Below are positions 34,513 through 43,804 of a stretch of DNA of 64,000 bases, piece after piece. This stretch comes from Mucilaginibacter rubeus. Its GTDB lineage: Bacteria > Bacteroidota > Bacteroidia > Sphingobacteriales > Sphingobacteriaceae. The notes under the pieces are model-generated. The model did not search any database and was not told the origin of the DNA. It saw nothing but the letters and a program-made list of their open reading frames with translations. The DNA is taken from positions 4,774,001 to 4,838,000 of the forward strand of contig NZ_CP043450.1 in NCBI RefSeq assembly GCF_003286415.2, read 5' to 3'. The position numbers and the translations under genes are program-made. The number at the start of each line of letters is the position of its first letter. Within the stretch, counting starts at the first letter, position 1.

Positions 34513-34551
34513 TATAAAAAAAATTCGGCAGGCTAAAAACCTGCCGAATTT
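34513..34551 (-). terminator. hpf terminator
   Basis: A perfect 12-bp stem (aaattcggcagg / cctgccgaattt, loop 7 nt) at 34521-34551 is followed on the minus strand by a T-rich run. It lies 26 nt after the hpf stop. Confidence 0.9.
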
Positions 34552-34577
34552 GACTTGATGTAAGCCCCTCTATATCA

Positions 34578-34925
34578 CTAAAAACCGTCCTCTGCTGCCG
34601 TTAAAACAGCTTTTTTGGCCGTAGCATCAGCAATGGCTTTCTTTTGTTTATGCTTCTCAATTTGCTTCCTCAGGCTCTCAACTGCCAGGTCGGTAGCTTC
34701 CTCAAAACTCTTACATTTCTCTTTAGCGAAGATCTGGTTTCCTGGTAGCAATAATTTGATCTCCGTTATCTTATTACATTCATCTTCCACATTCTCAAGC
34801 TTTAAGTAAACTTCACCGCTAATAATATGATCATAAAACGTATCAAGCTTATCTGCCTTTTTCTGAATAAAATCTAAAAGTTTCCTGTCTGCGGTGAAAT
34901 GAATTGACTGCACTGTAATTTTCAT
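34578..34925 (-). CDS. hpf: ribosome hibernation-promoting factor / RaiA family
   Basis: 115-residue short-form HPF/YfiA protein that binds the 30S decoding region and stops translation in slow growth. The N-terminus MKITVQSIHFTADRKLLDFI and the segment KADKLDTFYDHI are characteristic; the C-terminal dimerisation domain of long HPF is absent. It begins 12 nt after xerC and ends at a strong terminator, so the two genes are probably co-transcribed. Confidence 0.93.
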   Translation of the reverse strand: MKITVQSIHFTADRKLLDFIQKKADKLDTFYDHIISGEVYLKLENVEDECNKITEIKLLLPGNQIFAKEKCKSFEEATDLAVESLRKQIEKHKQKKAIADATAKKAVLTAAEDGF

Positions 34926-34937
34926 GTTTCCTCCTTT

Positions 34938-35849
34938 TTAAGCCTTTGGATGGGCGAGTTTATAAATAGATTTTAGTCGTTCAACTGAGTTGTGCGTGTA
35001 AATTTGGGTGGCACTGAGGTTAGCGTGACCCAAAAGTTCTTTAATTGAATTTAAGTCGGCCCCGTTGTTTAGCATGGTGGTTGCAAACGTGTGCCTGAGC
35101 ACGTGAGGGCTCCGTTTATTTTGAGTTGATATGTTGGAGAGATATTTCTGCACTATTAAATAAATCAATTTCGGATAAGCATCGGCTCCTTTATTTGTAA
35201 CGATAAATGTAAAGGAATTGTTATTAAAATTTTGATTTTTCTTTAACTCCAAATATTGGGGCAGCAGGATCTTCAGCTCATTATTGATAGGGATGATACG
35301 TTCTTTATTACGTTTCCCCAATACCTTCACTACTCCCCCATCAAGGTTAAGATCCTGTTCTTTAATGCCTAACAATTCGGCAAGGCGTATACCGGTGCCA
35401 AACAACATCTCAATAACAAGCTTATCGCGCAGCCCCGGAAAGTCGTTTGTAAAAACGTCATCACTATCTAACATTTTTGTTAGCCGGGCGTCTTCAACCA
35501 CCACAGGCAGGGTTTTTGCAATTTTTTGTGAATGAATGCGCGATGTTGGATTAGTTTCAACAATGCCTTCCTGCAATAAAAATTTAAAGTATTTGCGCAG
35601 CGTAGCCATTTTCCGGTTAACCGAACGGCCAGTAAGTTTTTGGTCAAGAAGTTCAACCATCCAGTTACGGATGTCATGATAGCTTACCTGCGATGGATGG
35701 GTGATAACCGGCTCGGACCCAGGATTGGCACCGCCGGGATTGTTTAAAAAGCGCACAAACTGATCCAGGTCTGACTGATACGCGGACACAGTATGGACTG
35801 AATACCGCTTTTCATACTTGATGTACTGGATAAAACGCTCTAAAAACAT
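34938..35849 (-). CDS. xerC: tyrosine recombinase XerC-like
   Basis: 303-residue recombinase that resolves chromosome dimers at dif, acting with a XerD partner. The N-terminal SAM-like DNA-binding domain (about 1-100) is followed by a catalytic domain. Its active-site set is complete: Arg155 (GTGIRLAELLG), Lys179, His249 and Arg252 (HVLRH), His275 (LLGHANLSATQIYTH) and Tyr284. Its position among hpf and rpsU, and the lack of phage genes, favour a housekeeping Xer protein over an integrase. Whether it is XerC or XerD by function cannot be settled here. Confidence 0.9.
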   Translation of the reverse strand: MFLERFIQYIKYEKRYSVHTVSAYQSDLDQFVRFLNNPGGANPGSEPVITHPSQVSYHDIRNWMVELLDQKLTGRSVNRKMATLRKYFKFLLQEGIVETNPTSRIHSQKIAKTLPVVVEDARLTKMLDSDDVFTNDFPGLRDKLVIEMLFGTGIRLAELLGIKEQDLNLDGGVVKVLGKRNKERIIPINNELKILLPQYLELKKNQNFNNNSFTFIVTNKGADAYPKLIYLIVQKYLSNISTQNKRSPHVLRHTFATTMLNNGADLNSIKELLGHANLSATQIYTHNSVERLKSIYKLAHPKA

Positions 35850-35895
35850 AAAAAACTATTTATACATCCGGGATTATGAATGTACAAATAGTTTT
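35850..35895 (-). terminator. rpsU terminator abutting the xerC start codon
   Basis: A 16-bp stem with one mismatch pairs 35852-35867 with 35880-35895 (loop 12 nt) and is followed on the minus strand by TTTTTT directly before the xerC ATG. It should end most rpsU transcripts and limit read-through into xerC. Confidence 0.75.
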
Positions 35896-35929
35896 AATAT
35901 AGTGTTAAGAAAACTATAAAATTTTACAA

Positions 35930-36121
35930 TTAAACAGTTTCTTGATTCAAACCTTGTTTGTAGATAGCATGTTTAACAACATGACGACGGGTTACAGATT
36001 TTTTTTCGAAAGCCTGACGACTACGTAGTTCTCTTAAAACACCTGTTTTTTCGAATTTCTTTTTGAAGCGTTTCAATGCTTTATCTAATGATTCGCCGTC
36101 TTTTACGTTAATAATGATCAT
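35930..36121 (-). CDS. rpsU: 30S ribosomal protein S21
   Basis: 63-residue basic protein of the small subunit, near the anti-Shine-Dalgarno end of 16S rRNA. The N-terminus MIIINVKDGESLDKALKRFK and the RSRQAFEKKSVTRR segment identify it. The ATG at 36121 is chosen over a start eight codons upstream, since the latter falls on the likely AGGAGG ribosome-binding region. A clear promoter lies just upstream. Confidence 0.96.
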   Translation of the reverse strand: MIIINVKDGESLDKALKRFKKKFEKTGVLRELRSRQAFEKKSVTRRHVVKHAIYKQGLNQETV

Positions 36122-36152
36122 AATTCCTAAAATACCTCCTTTCAAGGGAGGG

Positions 36153-36183
36153 CAAAGATAATCACAATGTTTTGAATATCAAA
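36153..36183 (-). promoter_or_regulatory. rpsU promoter, Bacteroidota type
   Basis: The minus strand has TTTG (36180-36183), 19 nt, then TATCTTTG (36153-36160), an exact fit to the Bacteroidota sigma-A consensus. The leader would be about 25 nt. Confidence 0.75.
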
Positions 36184-36221
36184 GAGAGAGCAGGAATTAT
36201 TTTTAACTTAAACTCAGATAG

Positions 36222-37001
36222 CTACCGCACAGCAATCTCATTGCTCCATATCACATTATCTGTTTCCCGGCGGAGCGTTAACCAGCGTATATCTACAGGA
36301 AGCCGCGCACCTTCAATATATCTGTATAAGCTCATTCCTATTTTAAACACTTTTGGCATAAATAATTCCCCTTTACCTGTGTCCGTTAAAAAACCTACCG
36401 GTATATAAAATACATTTTGTTGGCCAGGTGCAACCCCATAAACAGCAGGATTATTTTTCCAACACTCTTCCATCAAGGCGGTGCGTAGAAGTTTTACGTT
36501 TTCTGCATTAGTTTTAAAAACATCTATCCATAAGCATGACATATTAATATACTTTAATGTATCAGTAGATTGATTGCTTAAAGCCACCGGAATTATCCCG
36601 TAAAGGCATCTGTGAAACTTGCCATCGGTATAGCATACTGTATCTTTCATTTGCCTGACAGAGTCTTGATTAATACTTATTACAAACATCTCTCTGTCGG
36701 CTTCTGATAGCGCTGCCTACCCTACCGGAACAGTACTTGCAAGATCATACCTGTAATAGCCAGGGTTGGTTTTAAATATTCCATCATCCCATCCTGTGCG
36801 AATTAATTTCGCATTCTTATAATTTGAATCTGTACAAGTGCCGATTGGGGCGTATGGTATAATGAATTGCCTTTGATATAACCCGGCGCCTTCTTTGATA
36901 AACTTGCTCAATTCAACTCCCTCTGGGTGCTTCTCCTGGGCAATAGTCTGATTAAGAAAAAAAAGATAAATAAACGAGAACAGGATAGGTTTAAAATACA
37001 T
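36222..37001 (-). pseudogene. secreted protein of unknown function, split by one in-frame TAG
   Basis: The minus strand reads a signal peptide (MYFKPILFSFIYLFFLNQTIAQ) and 94 codons, then a single TAG at 36717-36719. It stays open in the same frame for 164 more codons to 36222. The codons right after the stop read AALSEADREMFV and continue smoothly, so this is most likely one 259-codon gene with a nonsense mutation. The N-terminal part has QRQFIIPYAPIGTCTDSNYK; the later part has LWIDVFKTNAENVKLLR and YIPVGFLTDTG. I do not recognise the family. Alternatives are a sequencing error, or two proteins with a restart at 36689. Confidence 0.7.
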
Positions 37002-37100
37002 GACAGGTTTATCACATTAAACTAAGATAGCTTATTTAATGAATACTGTTTGTTAAATAGTATTAAATCCACCACGCCCCGCTTTTGAAGCAATCTGCTA

Positions 37101-37140
37101 AAAACAACAAAGGCCGCCAATGGCAGCCTTTGTTGTTTTT
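37101..37140 (-). terminator. susD terminator, bidirectional
   Basis: A 14-bp stem (aaaacaacaaaggc / gcctttgttgtttt) with an inner gcc/ggc pairs 37101-37114 with 37126-37139 and has A and T runs at its outer ends. It lies 24 nt after the SusD-like stop. Confidence 0.88.
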
Positions 37141-37163
37141 TAAATGTACTTTGGGTTGAATAA

Positions 37164-38663
37164 TTATTGTTTATCCCAATATACCCTTGTATTAAGTGCA
37201 TCCGGACCTTGACGGGCTATTACAGCATTGTAATTAGCGGTGTTAAGATCACTTTCTGTTTGCGGGTATTGTTGCCTGCGTGGAATTTTCTGGCCCGGGC
37301 TTAATGAACCAGGAACCGGATCAAGCAATTTAGGCAAACCTGTACGACGGTACTCTGCCCATGACTCCCAACCATTGCCTAAGAAACCGGCAATCCATTT
37401 TTGGGTCATGATCTGGTCCATAGCTGTTGCAGCCGAAAACTGAACTGCTGCCTGCGCAAGATAAGCGGATTCGTTAGTAGTACTAACACCGTTTTGTTCC
37501 AATGATGCAGCTACACCTTTATTATAGTAATCAGCAGCGGCGCCGTCACCACCGGCTATCCAGCCAAGGTGGGCAGCTTCTGCCTGTGTAAACATGATTT
37601 GGGCATATGATGTCCATACAGTTGGCGATCCCTGATTAGATACGGTTAAGCCGATTAAAGAGATGTTACCTGGTTTGCTACGTGTTCCTTTGCTGTAATT
37701 ACCTAAGGCATCACCATACGTACCATAAGGTAAACCTACATATGTATTTGATACAGTCGGAGCAGCGTAAACAGGCAACCTCGGGTCATTCAGGGTAGTT
37801 AACGTATTAACAACTAAACTGCTTACCGCATAATCATAACGGTTACGGTAGTTTGTAAAATAAGGGTTCTCGTTAGTTTGAGCGGCCAGGTAGGCATAAA
37901 CAGCGTTATCGCTGTTAGAAGTCATTAAACCGCCGGCTACAGCCTTAGCATACTCAGCTTTGCCTGTGTTTGGATCAACCTTTGAAAGCCTTAATGCCAT
38001 AATAGCATGCAATGAATTTGCCCAATGTTTCCATTTAGTAAGGTTACCACCAAATAAGATATCCTGTTGTGCAGGCATTGCGGCACCACTATCAAACTGA
38101 GCTTGCGCCTCGTCAAGTTCTTTCATCAATGCCGCATAGACATCTTTTTGAGCATCAAATGCAGGCGAAAGATTTGATTTGCCATTTAAAGCCTGTGAAT
38201 ATGGTATATCGCCCCACCTATCAGTAACAGTAAGGAAAATAAAAGCGCTAAGAATACGGGCCGAGGCTATCTGATTAGCGTTTGAACCAAACTTTGTGAT
38301 AGCCACAAGACTTTTCTTTGTCGGATCGGTATTAACGTCGATGATTGTTTTAAGGTCTTTTAACGGGCCGGTATAATATCCCTGGTAATCATATTGCTTC
38401 AATGAAAACAATGATTCATTGGTATAAAAAGTTTCTGCCAGGTATTGTGAATACAGTTCGCCTGTAAAAGAGTTGATATTGGTAGTAGCGCCTGCACCGC
38501 TAACACCTCCAAGGTACTGAAGGGCGCTGGTTAACAAATAGCCCGACTGCACGTTAGGCGATTGGTTAGGGCTAACATTTACGTCGCCGCCGGTTTTGCA
38601 CGAAGCAAGGATAATCATACCCGCCCCAGCTATATATTTACTAATATTAGATATTCTTTTCAT
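37164..38663 (-). CDS. SusD/RagB-family nutrient-binding outer-membrane lipoprotein
   Basis: 499-residue surface lipoprotein that binds a nutrient and closes over its TonB-dependent partner. The lipobox is ILASCKTGG (Cys22). The rest is a helix-rich SusD fold with segments like LSPAFDAQKDVYAALMKELDEAQ and MFTQAEAAHLGWIAGG, closest to the SusD_like-2 type. It begins 14 nt after the SusC-like gene. The ligand (glycan, peptide or other) is unknown, and no enzyme or regulator gene sits beside the pair. Confidence 0.93.
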   Translation of the reverse strand: MKRISNISKYIAGAGMIILASCKTGGDVNVSPNQSPNVQSGYLLTSALQYLGGVSGAGATTNINSFTGELYSQYLAETFYTNESLFSLKQYDYQGYYTGPLKDLKTIIDVNTDPTKKSLVAITKFGSNANQIASARILSAFIFLTVTDRWGDIPYSQALNGKSNLSPAFDAQKDVYAALMKELDEAQAQFDSGAAMPAQQDILFGGNLTKWKHWANSLHAIMALRLSKVDPNTGKAEYAKAVAGGLMTSNSDNAVYAYLAAQTNENPYFTNYRNRYDYAVSSLVVNTLTTLNDPRLPVYAAPTVSNTYVGLPYGTYGDALGNYSKGTRSKPGNISLIGLTVSNQGSPTVWTSYAQIMFTQAEAAHLGWIAGGDGAAADYYNKGVAASLEQNGVSTTNESAYLAQAAVQFSAATAMDQIMTQKWIAGFLGNGWESWAEYRRTGLPKLLDPVPGSLSPGQKIPRRQQYPQTESDLNTANYNAVIARQGPDALNTRVYWDKQ

Positions 38664-38677
38664 GATTTGTGCGCTAA

Positions 38678-41600
38678 TTAGAACGTTAACTTGATGTTAA
38701 ACCCTAAGTTTCTTGTGTTTGGTAACTGACCACCTTCGTAGAAAGAGGTTTGCAATTGAGATGGATCTACACCTTTAAGTTTAGAATAGATCATCCATGG
38801 GTTTTGAGAAGTTATGCCGAAATAAGCAGTTTGGAATGGTAATTTACCCAGCATCTTTTTAGGGAACGAGTAGCCGACGCTAACTTCCCTTAATTTAATG
38901 TAAGAAGCATCGTAAGTCCATTTTTCCCAAATCTGGCTATATGCCTGCTCATACAAAGTACGGGTTTCAACATAAGTTGTGTTAGGAGTGCCATCTTCAT
39001 GAACGCCCGCTACTAAAACACCACCACCATCGGCAACTGAGTTACGTTTTGGATTGCCTTTAGCATTGTTGCCTACAGTTTCGATACCCAAACCAGAACC
39101 GTTTAAGTTTTGTTGAGTAACTGACACAAATTTGCCGCCTTTCTGGAAATCAAGAGAGAAAGCTAATATGAAGTTTTTGTAGTTGAAAGAGTTGGTAAAA
39201 CCACCAGTGTAGCTTGGCAGCATGCTACCCAAGTTAACTGTGCTGTTTACAATAGGTAAACCGTCATCACCAACTATGATATTTCCGTTTTTGTCGCGGG
39301 TAAAACCAGAGCCAATAATTTGACCATAAGATTTACCAACAATACCGTTAATACCAAAGCTTGGCGAACCAACAAAGCCAAAGCTTTGTGTACCGGCAGC
39401 CTGGTTACCGCCAGATGCAGTATAACCACCTAAACCATCAGGAGTAACTTTCAGGTTATTTAAACCAGGGTACAGTGATATAACTTTATTCCTGTTAAAT
39501 GAAATGTTGAAATCAGTATTCCAGGTAAAGTCTTTTGATTTAACCGGGGTACCACCAAGGCTGATCTCGATACCACTGTTCCTGATCTGGCCGGCATTGA
39601 TTACTGCAGTTGAGTAACCAGATGTACCGTTGATAGGCAATGGCAGGATCTGATCCTTTTGAGAACGGGTATAGTAGTTGAAATCAAATTTAACCCTGTC
39701 TCTCAGGAAACGCAATTCGGTACCAATTTCATACGAAGTTGAAAGTGATGGCCTCAAGTCGGCATTAGGTAATGTATTAGGTACTGTCTGTACCGGTGAG
39801 CTACCTGTTTTAGTAGGGCTGTACGGTGTAGTACTTAAGTTGTACGTTTGATAAATTGAATAAAGAGCAGCATCCGAACCTAATTTTGCAGCAGAAAGCC
39901 TCAATTTACCGAAGCTAAGAATGTCATTTTTAGGCATTAGCTCGGTAAACACAAATGAGCCAGATAAACCACCGTACCAATATGAATTATTGTTTATTGG
40001 CAAGGTTGATGAAATATCGTTACGGGCGTTAAAATCAAGGTACAAGAAATCTTTGTAACCGAATGAAGTGTAGCCATAGTAGCTATTTACCCTTGATAAG
40101 CCGTTGTAGCTGATAGATGTAGGCGCGTTCAAAGAGTTTGCAAGCGAGTACAATTCAGGAATAGCAAGGCCGCCATTGGTATTACCACCTGTATACAGGT
40201 AACGGTCCTGACGTGTTTCGGCATATAAACCTGCTTTTACAGAAAGGTCTTTAAAGTTGTGGCTATATGCTAAGTTAGCTACATAGTTATTTTCTTTGTA
40301 GGTATACTGGCTTTGTGAATATGAATCGGTGTTGATAGTACCTGAGCCAACCCTTGAGTTATCATCACGGTTTAACAAATCTTCCCTGGCAATTAACGAC
40401 AAAGAAAGATCTTTAGTAAACTGGTAAGTAGCTGTTAAGTTACCAAACACACGATTGCTGTTTGATAGCGAAGTATTCACATAAGCTTCGGTATAAGGGT
40501 TATCCCAGTAGTGCGGCGTTAAATCATCCGGACCGGTAATATTCCATGAAGTATAGGTACCATCAGCTCTTCTGTAATTTTTAAGTTTGCTGATTTCAAC
40601 ATCCCTGTGAAACCACTGGCTAAATGAACCGGCAGTTTGTGTACCGTAACCTTCCTGAGGTACGTTATTTGAGTTGATTTGCGAAAAGTTAAAGTTGGCG
40701 CTTACAGTTAACTTCTTGGTTAATTTAAGTTCGCCGTTTAAACCAACATTGTTACGTTTCTGAGCGCTGTTAGGAGTAATACCTGTACGATCGATGTTAG
40801 TATATGATACCCTGAAATTATAGTTGTCAGAAGCTTTTGAAAACGCAGCGTTAGTGTTATAGGTAACACCTGTACGGTAAAAATCACGTACGTTGTTTGG
40901 CTGGGCCACAAACGGTTTTAGCTTGCCAAAGTCTGGATTTGAAGGATCCCAGAAATACCATGGAGCATAAAGGGTGCCATCCATTTTAGGACCCCAGCTT
41001 TCATCCACACCATAATCGTAAATTTTTACGCCGTTGAATTTAGCAAACGAAGCAGGAGAGCCATTTGCAGGATCATAAGTGTAAGTATCCCACTGCGTGC
41101 TGGTACCACCACCATATTCATTTTGATACTCTGGCAGTTGGTATACTTTTTCGAAAGTTGTTGATTGATTCAACGAAACTCCTACTCCTTTATCAACACC
41201 TTTTTTTAAGGTAACAACAACCGCACCTTCAGATGCACGCTGACCATAAAGAGCTGTAGCAGCGGGGCCTTTAAGCACCGTTGCCGATTCGATGTCGTCA
41301 TTGTTGATAGCATTAGCATCAGTAACAACACCATTTACCACGTAAATAGGATTAGCGCCTGATAATGAGTTAACACCACGGATACGGATAGTTGAGGTAC
41401 CAAATTTTGCACCAGAACCGCCTAACACCTGTACACCTGCAATTTTACCGGCAAGAGCAGTGTTAAGGTCAGATTGCTTGGTAACCGTAAGGTCATCGCC
41501 CTTAATCTGTTGTGCAGCATAACCTATTGATTTTTGCTGCCTTGAGATACCTAAGGCGGTTACAACTACCTCATTAAGCCCATGGCTTGAGGCTTCTAAA

Positions 41601-41881
41601 ACCACTTTAAGGTTTGCTGAAGCTCCGGCAGGAACATCCTGAGTGGCATAACCGATAAAGCTGAATGATAATACTGCGTTGTTAGGAACGCTGAGTGAAA
41701 ACTTACCGTCGACGGTAGTTTGGGTACCGGTTGTTGTACCTTTTATTTTAACCGATACACCCGGCAGAGGAAGACCGTCCTCTTTGGCTGTTACCGTGCC
41801 GGTAACAGTGTGATTTTGCGCAAAAAGCTGTGTTACAGCGAATACGAAACTGCACAAAATTAGTAGTAATCGTTTTTTCAT
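38678..41881 (-). CDS. SusC/RagA-family TonB-linked outer-membrane transporter
   Basis: 1067-residue TonB-dependent importer. A signal peptide (MKKRLLLILCSFVFAVTQLFAQ) is followed by a carboxypeptidase-D-like domain (about 25-105) and the SusC signature GLNEVVVTALGISRQQKSIGYA. The plug has NPIYVVNGVVTDANAINNDD and ATALYGQRASEGAVVVTLKKG, and a large beta-barrel ends in NTRNLGFNIKLTF. It is paired with the SusD-like gene. A candidate promoter lies at 41911-41942. Confidence 0.95.
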   Translation of the reverse strand: MKKRLLLILCSFVFAVTQLFAQNHTVTGTVTAKEDGLPLPGVSVKIKGTTTGTQTTVDGKFSLSVPNNAVLSFSFIGYATQDVPAGASANLKVVLEASSHGLNEVVVTALGISRQQKSIGYAAQQIKGDDLTVTKQSDLNTALAGKIAGVQVLGGSGAKFGTSTIRIRGVNSLSGANPIYVVNGVVTDANAINNDDIESATVLKGPAATALYGQRASEGAVVVTLKKGVDKGVGVSLNQSTTFEKVYQLPEYQNEYGGGTSTQWDTYTYDPANGSPASFAKFNGVKIYDYGVDESWGPKMDGTLYAPWYFWDPSNPDFGKLKPFVAQPNNVRDFYRTGVTYNTNAAFSKASDNYNFRVSYTNIDRTGITPNSAQKRNNVGLNGELKLTKKLTVSANFNFSQINSNNVPQEGYGTQTAGSFSQWFHRDVEISKLKNYRRADGTYTSWNITGPDDLTPHYWDNPYTEAYVNTSLSNSNRVFGNLTATYQFTKDLSLSLIAREDLLNRDDNSRVGSGTINTDSYSQSQYTYKENNYVANLAYSHNFKDLSVKAGLYAETRQDRYLYTGGNTNGGLAIPELYSLANSLNAPTSISYNGLSRVNSYYGYTSFGYKDFLYLDFNARNDISSTLPINNNSYWYGGLSGSFVFTELMPKNDILSFGKLRLSAAKLGSDAALYSIYQTYNLSTTPYSPTKTGSSPVQTVPNTLPNADLRPSLSTSYEIGTELRFLRDRVKFDFNYYTRSQKDQILPLPINGTSGYSTAVINAGQIRNSGIEISLGGTPVKSKDFTWNTDFNISFNRNKVISLYPGLNNLKVTPDGLGGYTASGGNQAAGTQSFGFVGSPSFGINGIVGKSYGQIIGSGFTRDKNGNIIVGDDGLPIVNSTVNLGSMLPSYTGGFTNSFNYKNFILAFSLDFQKGGKFVSVTQQNLNGSGLGIETVGNNAKGNPKRNSVADGGGVLVAGVHEDGTPNTTYVETRTLYEQAYSQIWEKWTYDASYIKLREVSVGYSFPKKMLGKLPFQTAYFGITSQNPWMIYSKLKGVDPSQLQTSFYEGGQLPNTRNLGFNIKLTF

Positions 41882-41910
41882 AGAAAAAATTTAGCTAATA
41901 GTTAAGATGG

Positions 41911-41942
41911 CAAACTTAATATAGAAGGGTAAAATAAAACAA
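41911..41942 (-). promoter_or_regulatory. candidate susC promoter
   Basis: The minus strand has TAAGTTTG at 41911-41918, a fit to TAnnTTTG, with TTG 21 nt upstream at 41940-41942. The expected leader is about 25 nt. Confidence 0.5.
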
Positions 41943-42092
41943 CAGCAGAATGTAATATTTCCTTTACAGGAATTTATTTAACCATAGAGAATGTTTTAGG
42001 AAATAACTAACAAGAAATTACCTTTGCCAACGTTAATACCACATGGCCGATTAGATCCGGCCGGTAATAAGTCAGTTAATATTGTTAATTAT

Positions 42093-42127
42093 AAATTAGG
42101 AAAATGCGCGAGGCATTTTCCTAATTT
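42093..42127. repeat. isolated perfect 15-bp hairpin
   Basis: aaattaggaaaatgc pairs fully with gcattttcctaattt around the loop gcgag. It is about 200 nt upstream of susC and 270 nt from the next terminator and has no clear T run, so its role is open. Confidence 0.7.
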
Positions 42128-42398
42128 GCTTTATAAGCGTCTGTATATCAAACTGCAATAAAATTAACTGCAACGAGAAGTTAAATAGAAAAATTAAGGT
42201 ACCAAGACGCATAAAACCGCGTCAGTTTTGGCCGAAAAAGCCCGGCGAAACCGCCCCTAAGAAGAAATTATTTCCCTGAAAAAGCATTAAAAAACATTAC
42301 CAAAATCATGTTTTGATGCTTAAAAAATCGATGTAACAATATATTTACGTGATAAAAACCACCATAAATGGTCTTTAACCGCACACTAAATGACAAAA

Positions 42399-42444
42399 GC
42401 CTGACAGTTGACGATTGTAAAATTATCAACTGCCAGGCCTTTTT
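42399..42444 (-). terminator. acyl-CoA dehydrogenase terminator
   Basis: Minus-strand AAAGGCCTGGCAGTTGA and TCAACTGTCAGGCTTTT form a long stem with one bulge, starting about 10 nt after the stop and ending in TTTT. The plus-side copy also ends in Ts, so it may act both ways. Confidence 0.8.
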
Positions 42445-42453
42445 GATCGTTTA

Positions 42454-43635
42454 CTAACCTTTCAACACTTCCCTGCTGATCACTATTTTCTGAATTTCAC
42501 TTGTCCCCTCTCCTATTGTACAGAGTTTGGCATCGCGGTAAAATTTCTCAACCGGGAAATCCTTGGTATAGCCATATCCGCCGAAGATCTGCACGGCCTC
42601 TGTAGCTGTACGAACCGCCGTTTCAGAGGCGAAATATTTAGCCATAGCCGATTGTTTGGTTACCGGCAAATGCCTGTTCTTTAAATCGGCAGCCTGCATA
42701 ATTAACAGTTCTGCGGCTTCTATTTCAGTAGCCATATTGGCCAGTTTAAATGCTATCCCCTGAAAATTGCCTATCGGCTGCCCAAACTGGTGCCGTTCTT
42801 TGGCATAAGCCACGGCAGCATCAAAGGCCCCTTTAGCAATTCCTAACGACAGCGCCGCTATCGAAATCCTACCACCATCCAGCACTTTCATAGCTTGCTT
42901 AAAACCTTCACCCTCAACACCCAGCAGGTTTTCTTTAGGCACACGGCAGTTATCAAAAATAAGTTCGGTAGTTTCTGAAGCGCGCATCCCCAGTTTGTTT
43001 TCCTTTTTACCATGGGTAAATCCTGGCGTACCTTTTTCAATCACCAAAGCCGAGATACCGTGCGAGTCGCCTTTGTTGCCGGTGCGTACCATCACCACGG
43101 CAACATTGCCCGATTTACCATGAGTTATCCAGTTTTTAGAACCATTAACAACATAATGATCACCATCCAAAACAGCGGTGGTATTCATACCCAACGCGTC
43201 TGACCCGGTATTGGCCTCGGTAAGTCCCCAGGCACCAAGCCACTCGGCAGTAGCCAGTTTAGGCAACCATTTTAGCTTCTGTTCTTCATTACCGAAAGCA
43301 AGGATATGACCTGTGCAAAGCGAATTATGCGCAGCAACAGATAAACCTATAGCGCCGCAAACTTTGGCTATCTCACTTATTACGGTTACATATTCAAAAT
43401 ATCCGAAACCAGAACCACCGTATTGTTCGGGCACAAAAACACCCATCATGCCAAGCTCGCCCAGTTGCTTAAATAAGTCGATAGGAAAGTGCTGGGCCTC
43501 GTCCCACTCCATTACATGAGGTTTAATATAGCGTTCGGCAAAGTCTTTGGCCATCTGGCCTACCATTTGCTGATTTTCGTTCATAGCAAAATTATACCCA
43601 TCGGTATGAGGGGTATCAGTCAACATCGCATCCAT
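42454..43635 (-). CDS. acyl-CoA dehydrogenase
   Basis: 393-residue FAD enzyme that oxidises the alpha-beta bond of acyl-CoA in fatty- or branched-acid breakdown. Signatures are GAWGLTEANTGSDALGM (FAD/substrate loop, about 135-150), QIFGGYGYTKDFPVEKFYRDAK and the C-terminal catalytic-base region IGEGTSEIQ. Length is typical of short/medium-chain members. Two in-frame ATGs (codons 4 and 18) could also be the start; MNENQQMVGQMAKDF at codon 18 matches the usual N-terminus. It has its own terminator. Confidence 0.94.
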   Translation of the reverse strand: MDAMLTDTPHTDGYNFAMNENQQMVGQMAKDFAERYIKPHVMEWDEAQHFPIDLFKQLGELGMMGVFVPEQYGGSGFGYFEYVTVISEIAKVCGAIGLSVAAHNSLCTGHILAFGNEEQKLKWLPKLATAEWLGAWGLTEANTGSDALGMNTTAVLDGDHYVVNGSKNWITHGKSGNVAVVMVRTGNKGDSHGISALVIEKGTPGFTHGKKENKLGMRASETTELIFDNCRVPKENLLGVEGEGFKQAMKVLDGGRISIAALSLGIAKGAFDAAVAYAKERHQFGQPIGNFQGIAFKLANMATEIEAAELLIMQAADLKNRHLPVTKQSAMAKYFASETAVRTATEAVQIFGGYGYTKDFPVEKFYRDAKLCTIGEGTSEIQKIVISREVLKG

Positions 43636-43804
43636 ACATTTTATAATTGGTTACTAACAAAATAACGTATAAAAAATGACATTGGTTTGCCCGTAAAAGC
43701 CTGCAAATCAAGAACGCTTTGGTATTGGGTATGAATTATAGGTTTAGTTTAAATAGGGTGGTTTTGGGGTAGAAAAATTGGTGGAAAATATTTTTCAGGA
43801 AATC

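Larger units (their letters stand above)
41882..42453. other. 572-nt intergenic region upstream of susC
   Basis: This stretch holds the candidate susC promoter near 41911, an isolated perfect hairpin at 42093-42127 and the acyl-CoA dehydrogenase terminator near 42400. No coding potential was seen in the rest, which is AT-rich with short GC patches such as catggccgattagatccggcc. Confidence 0.7.

Noticed and set aside
34938..35849. XerC-like gene as a phage or island integrase
   Set aside because: It sits among hpf and rpsU, has normal length and no att repeats or mobile genes nearby, although tRNA genes are about 600 bp away.
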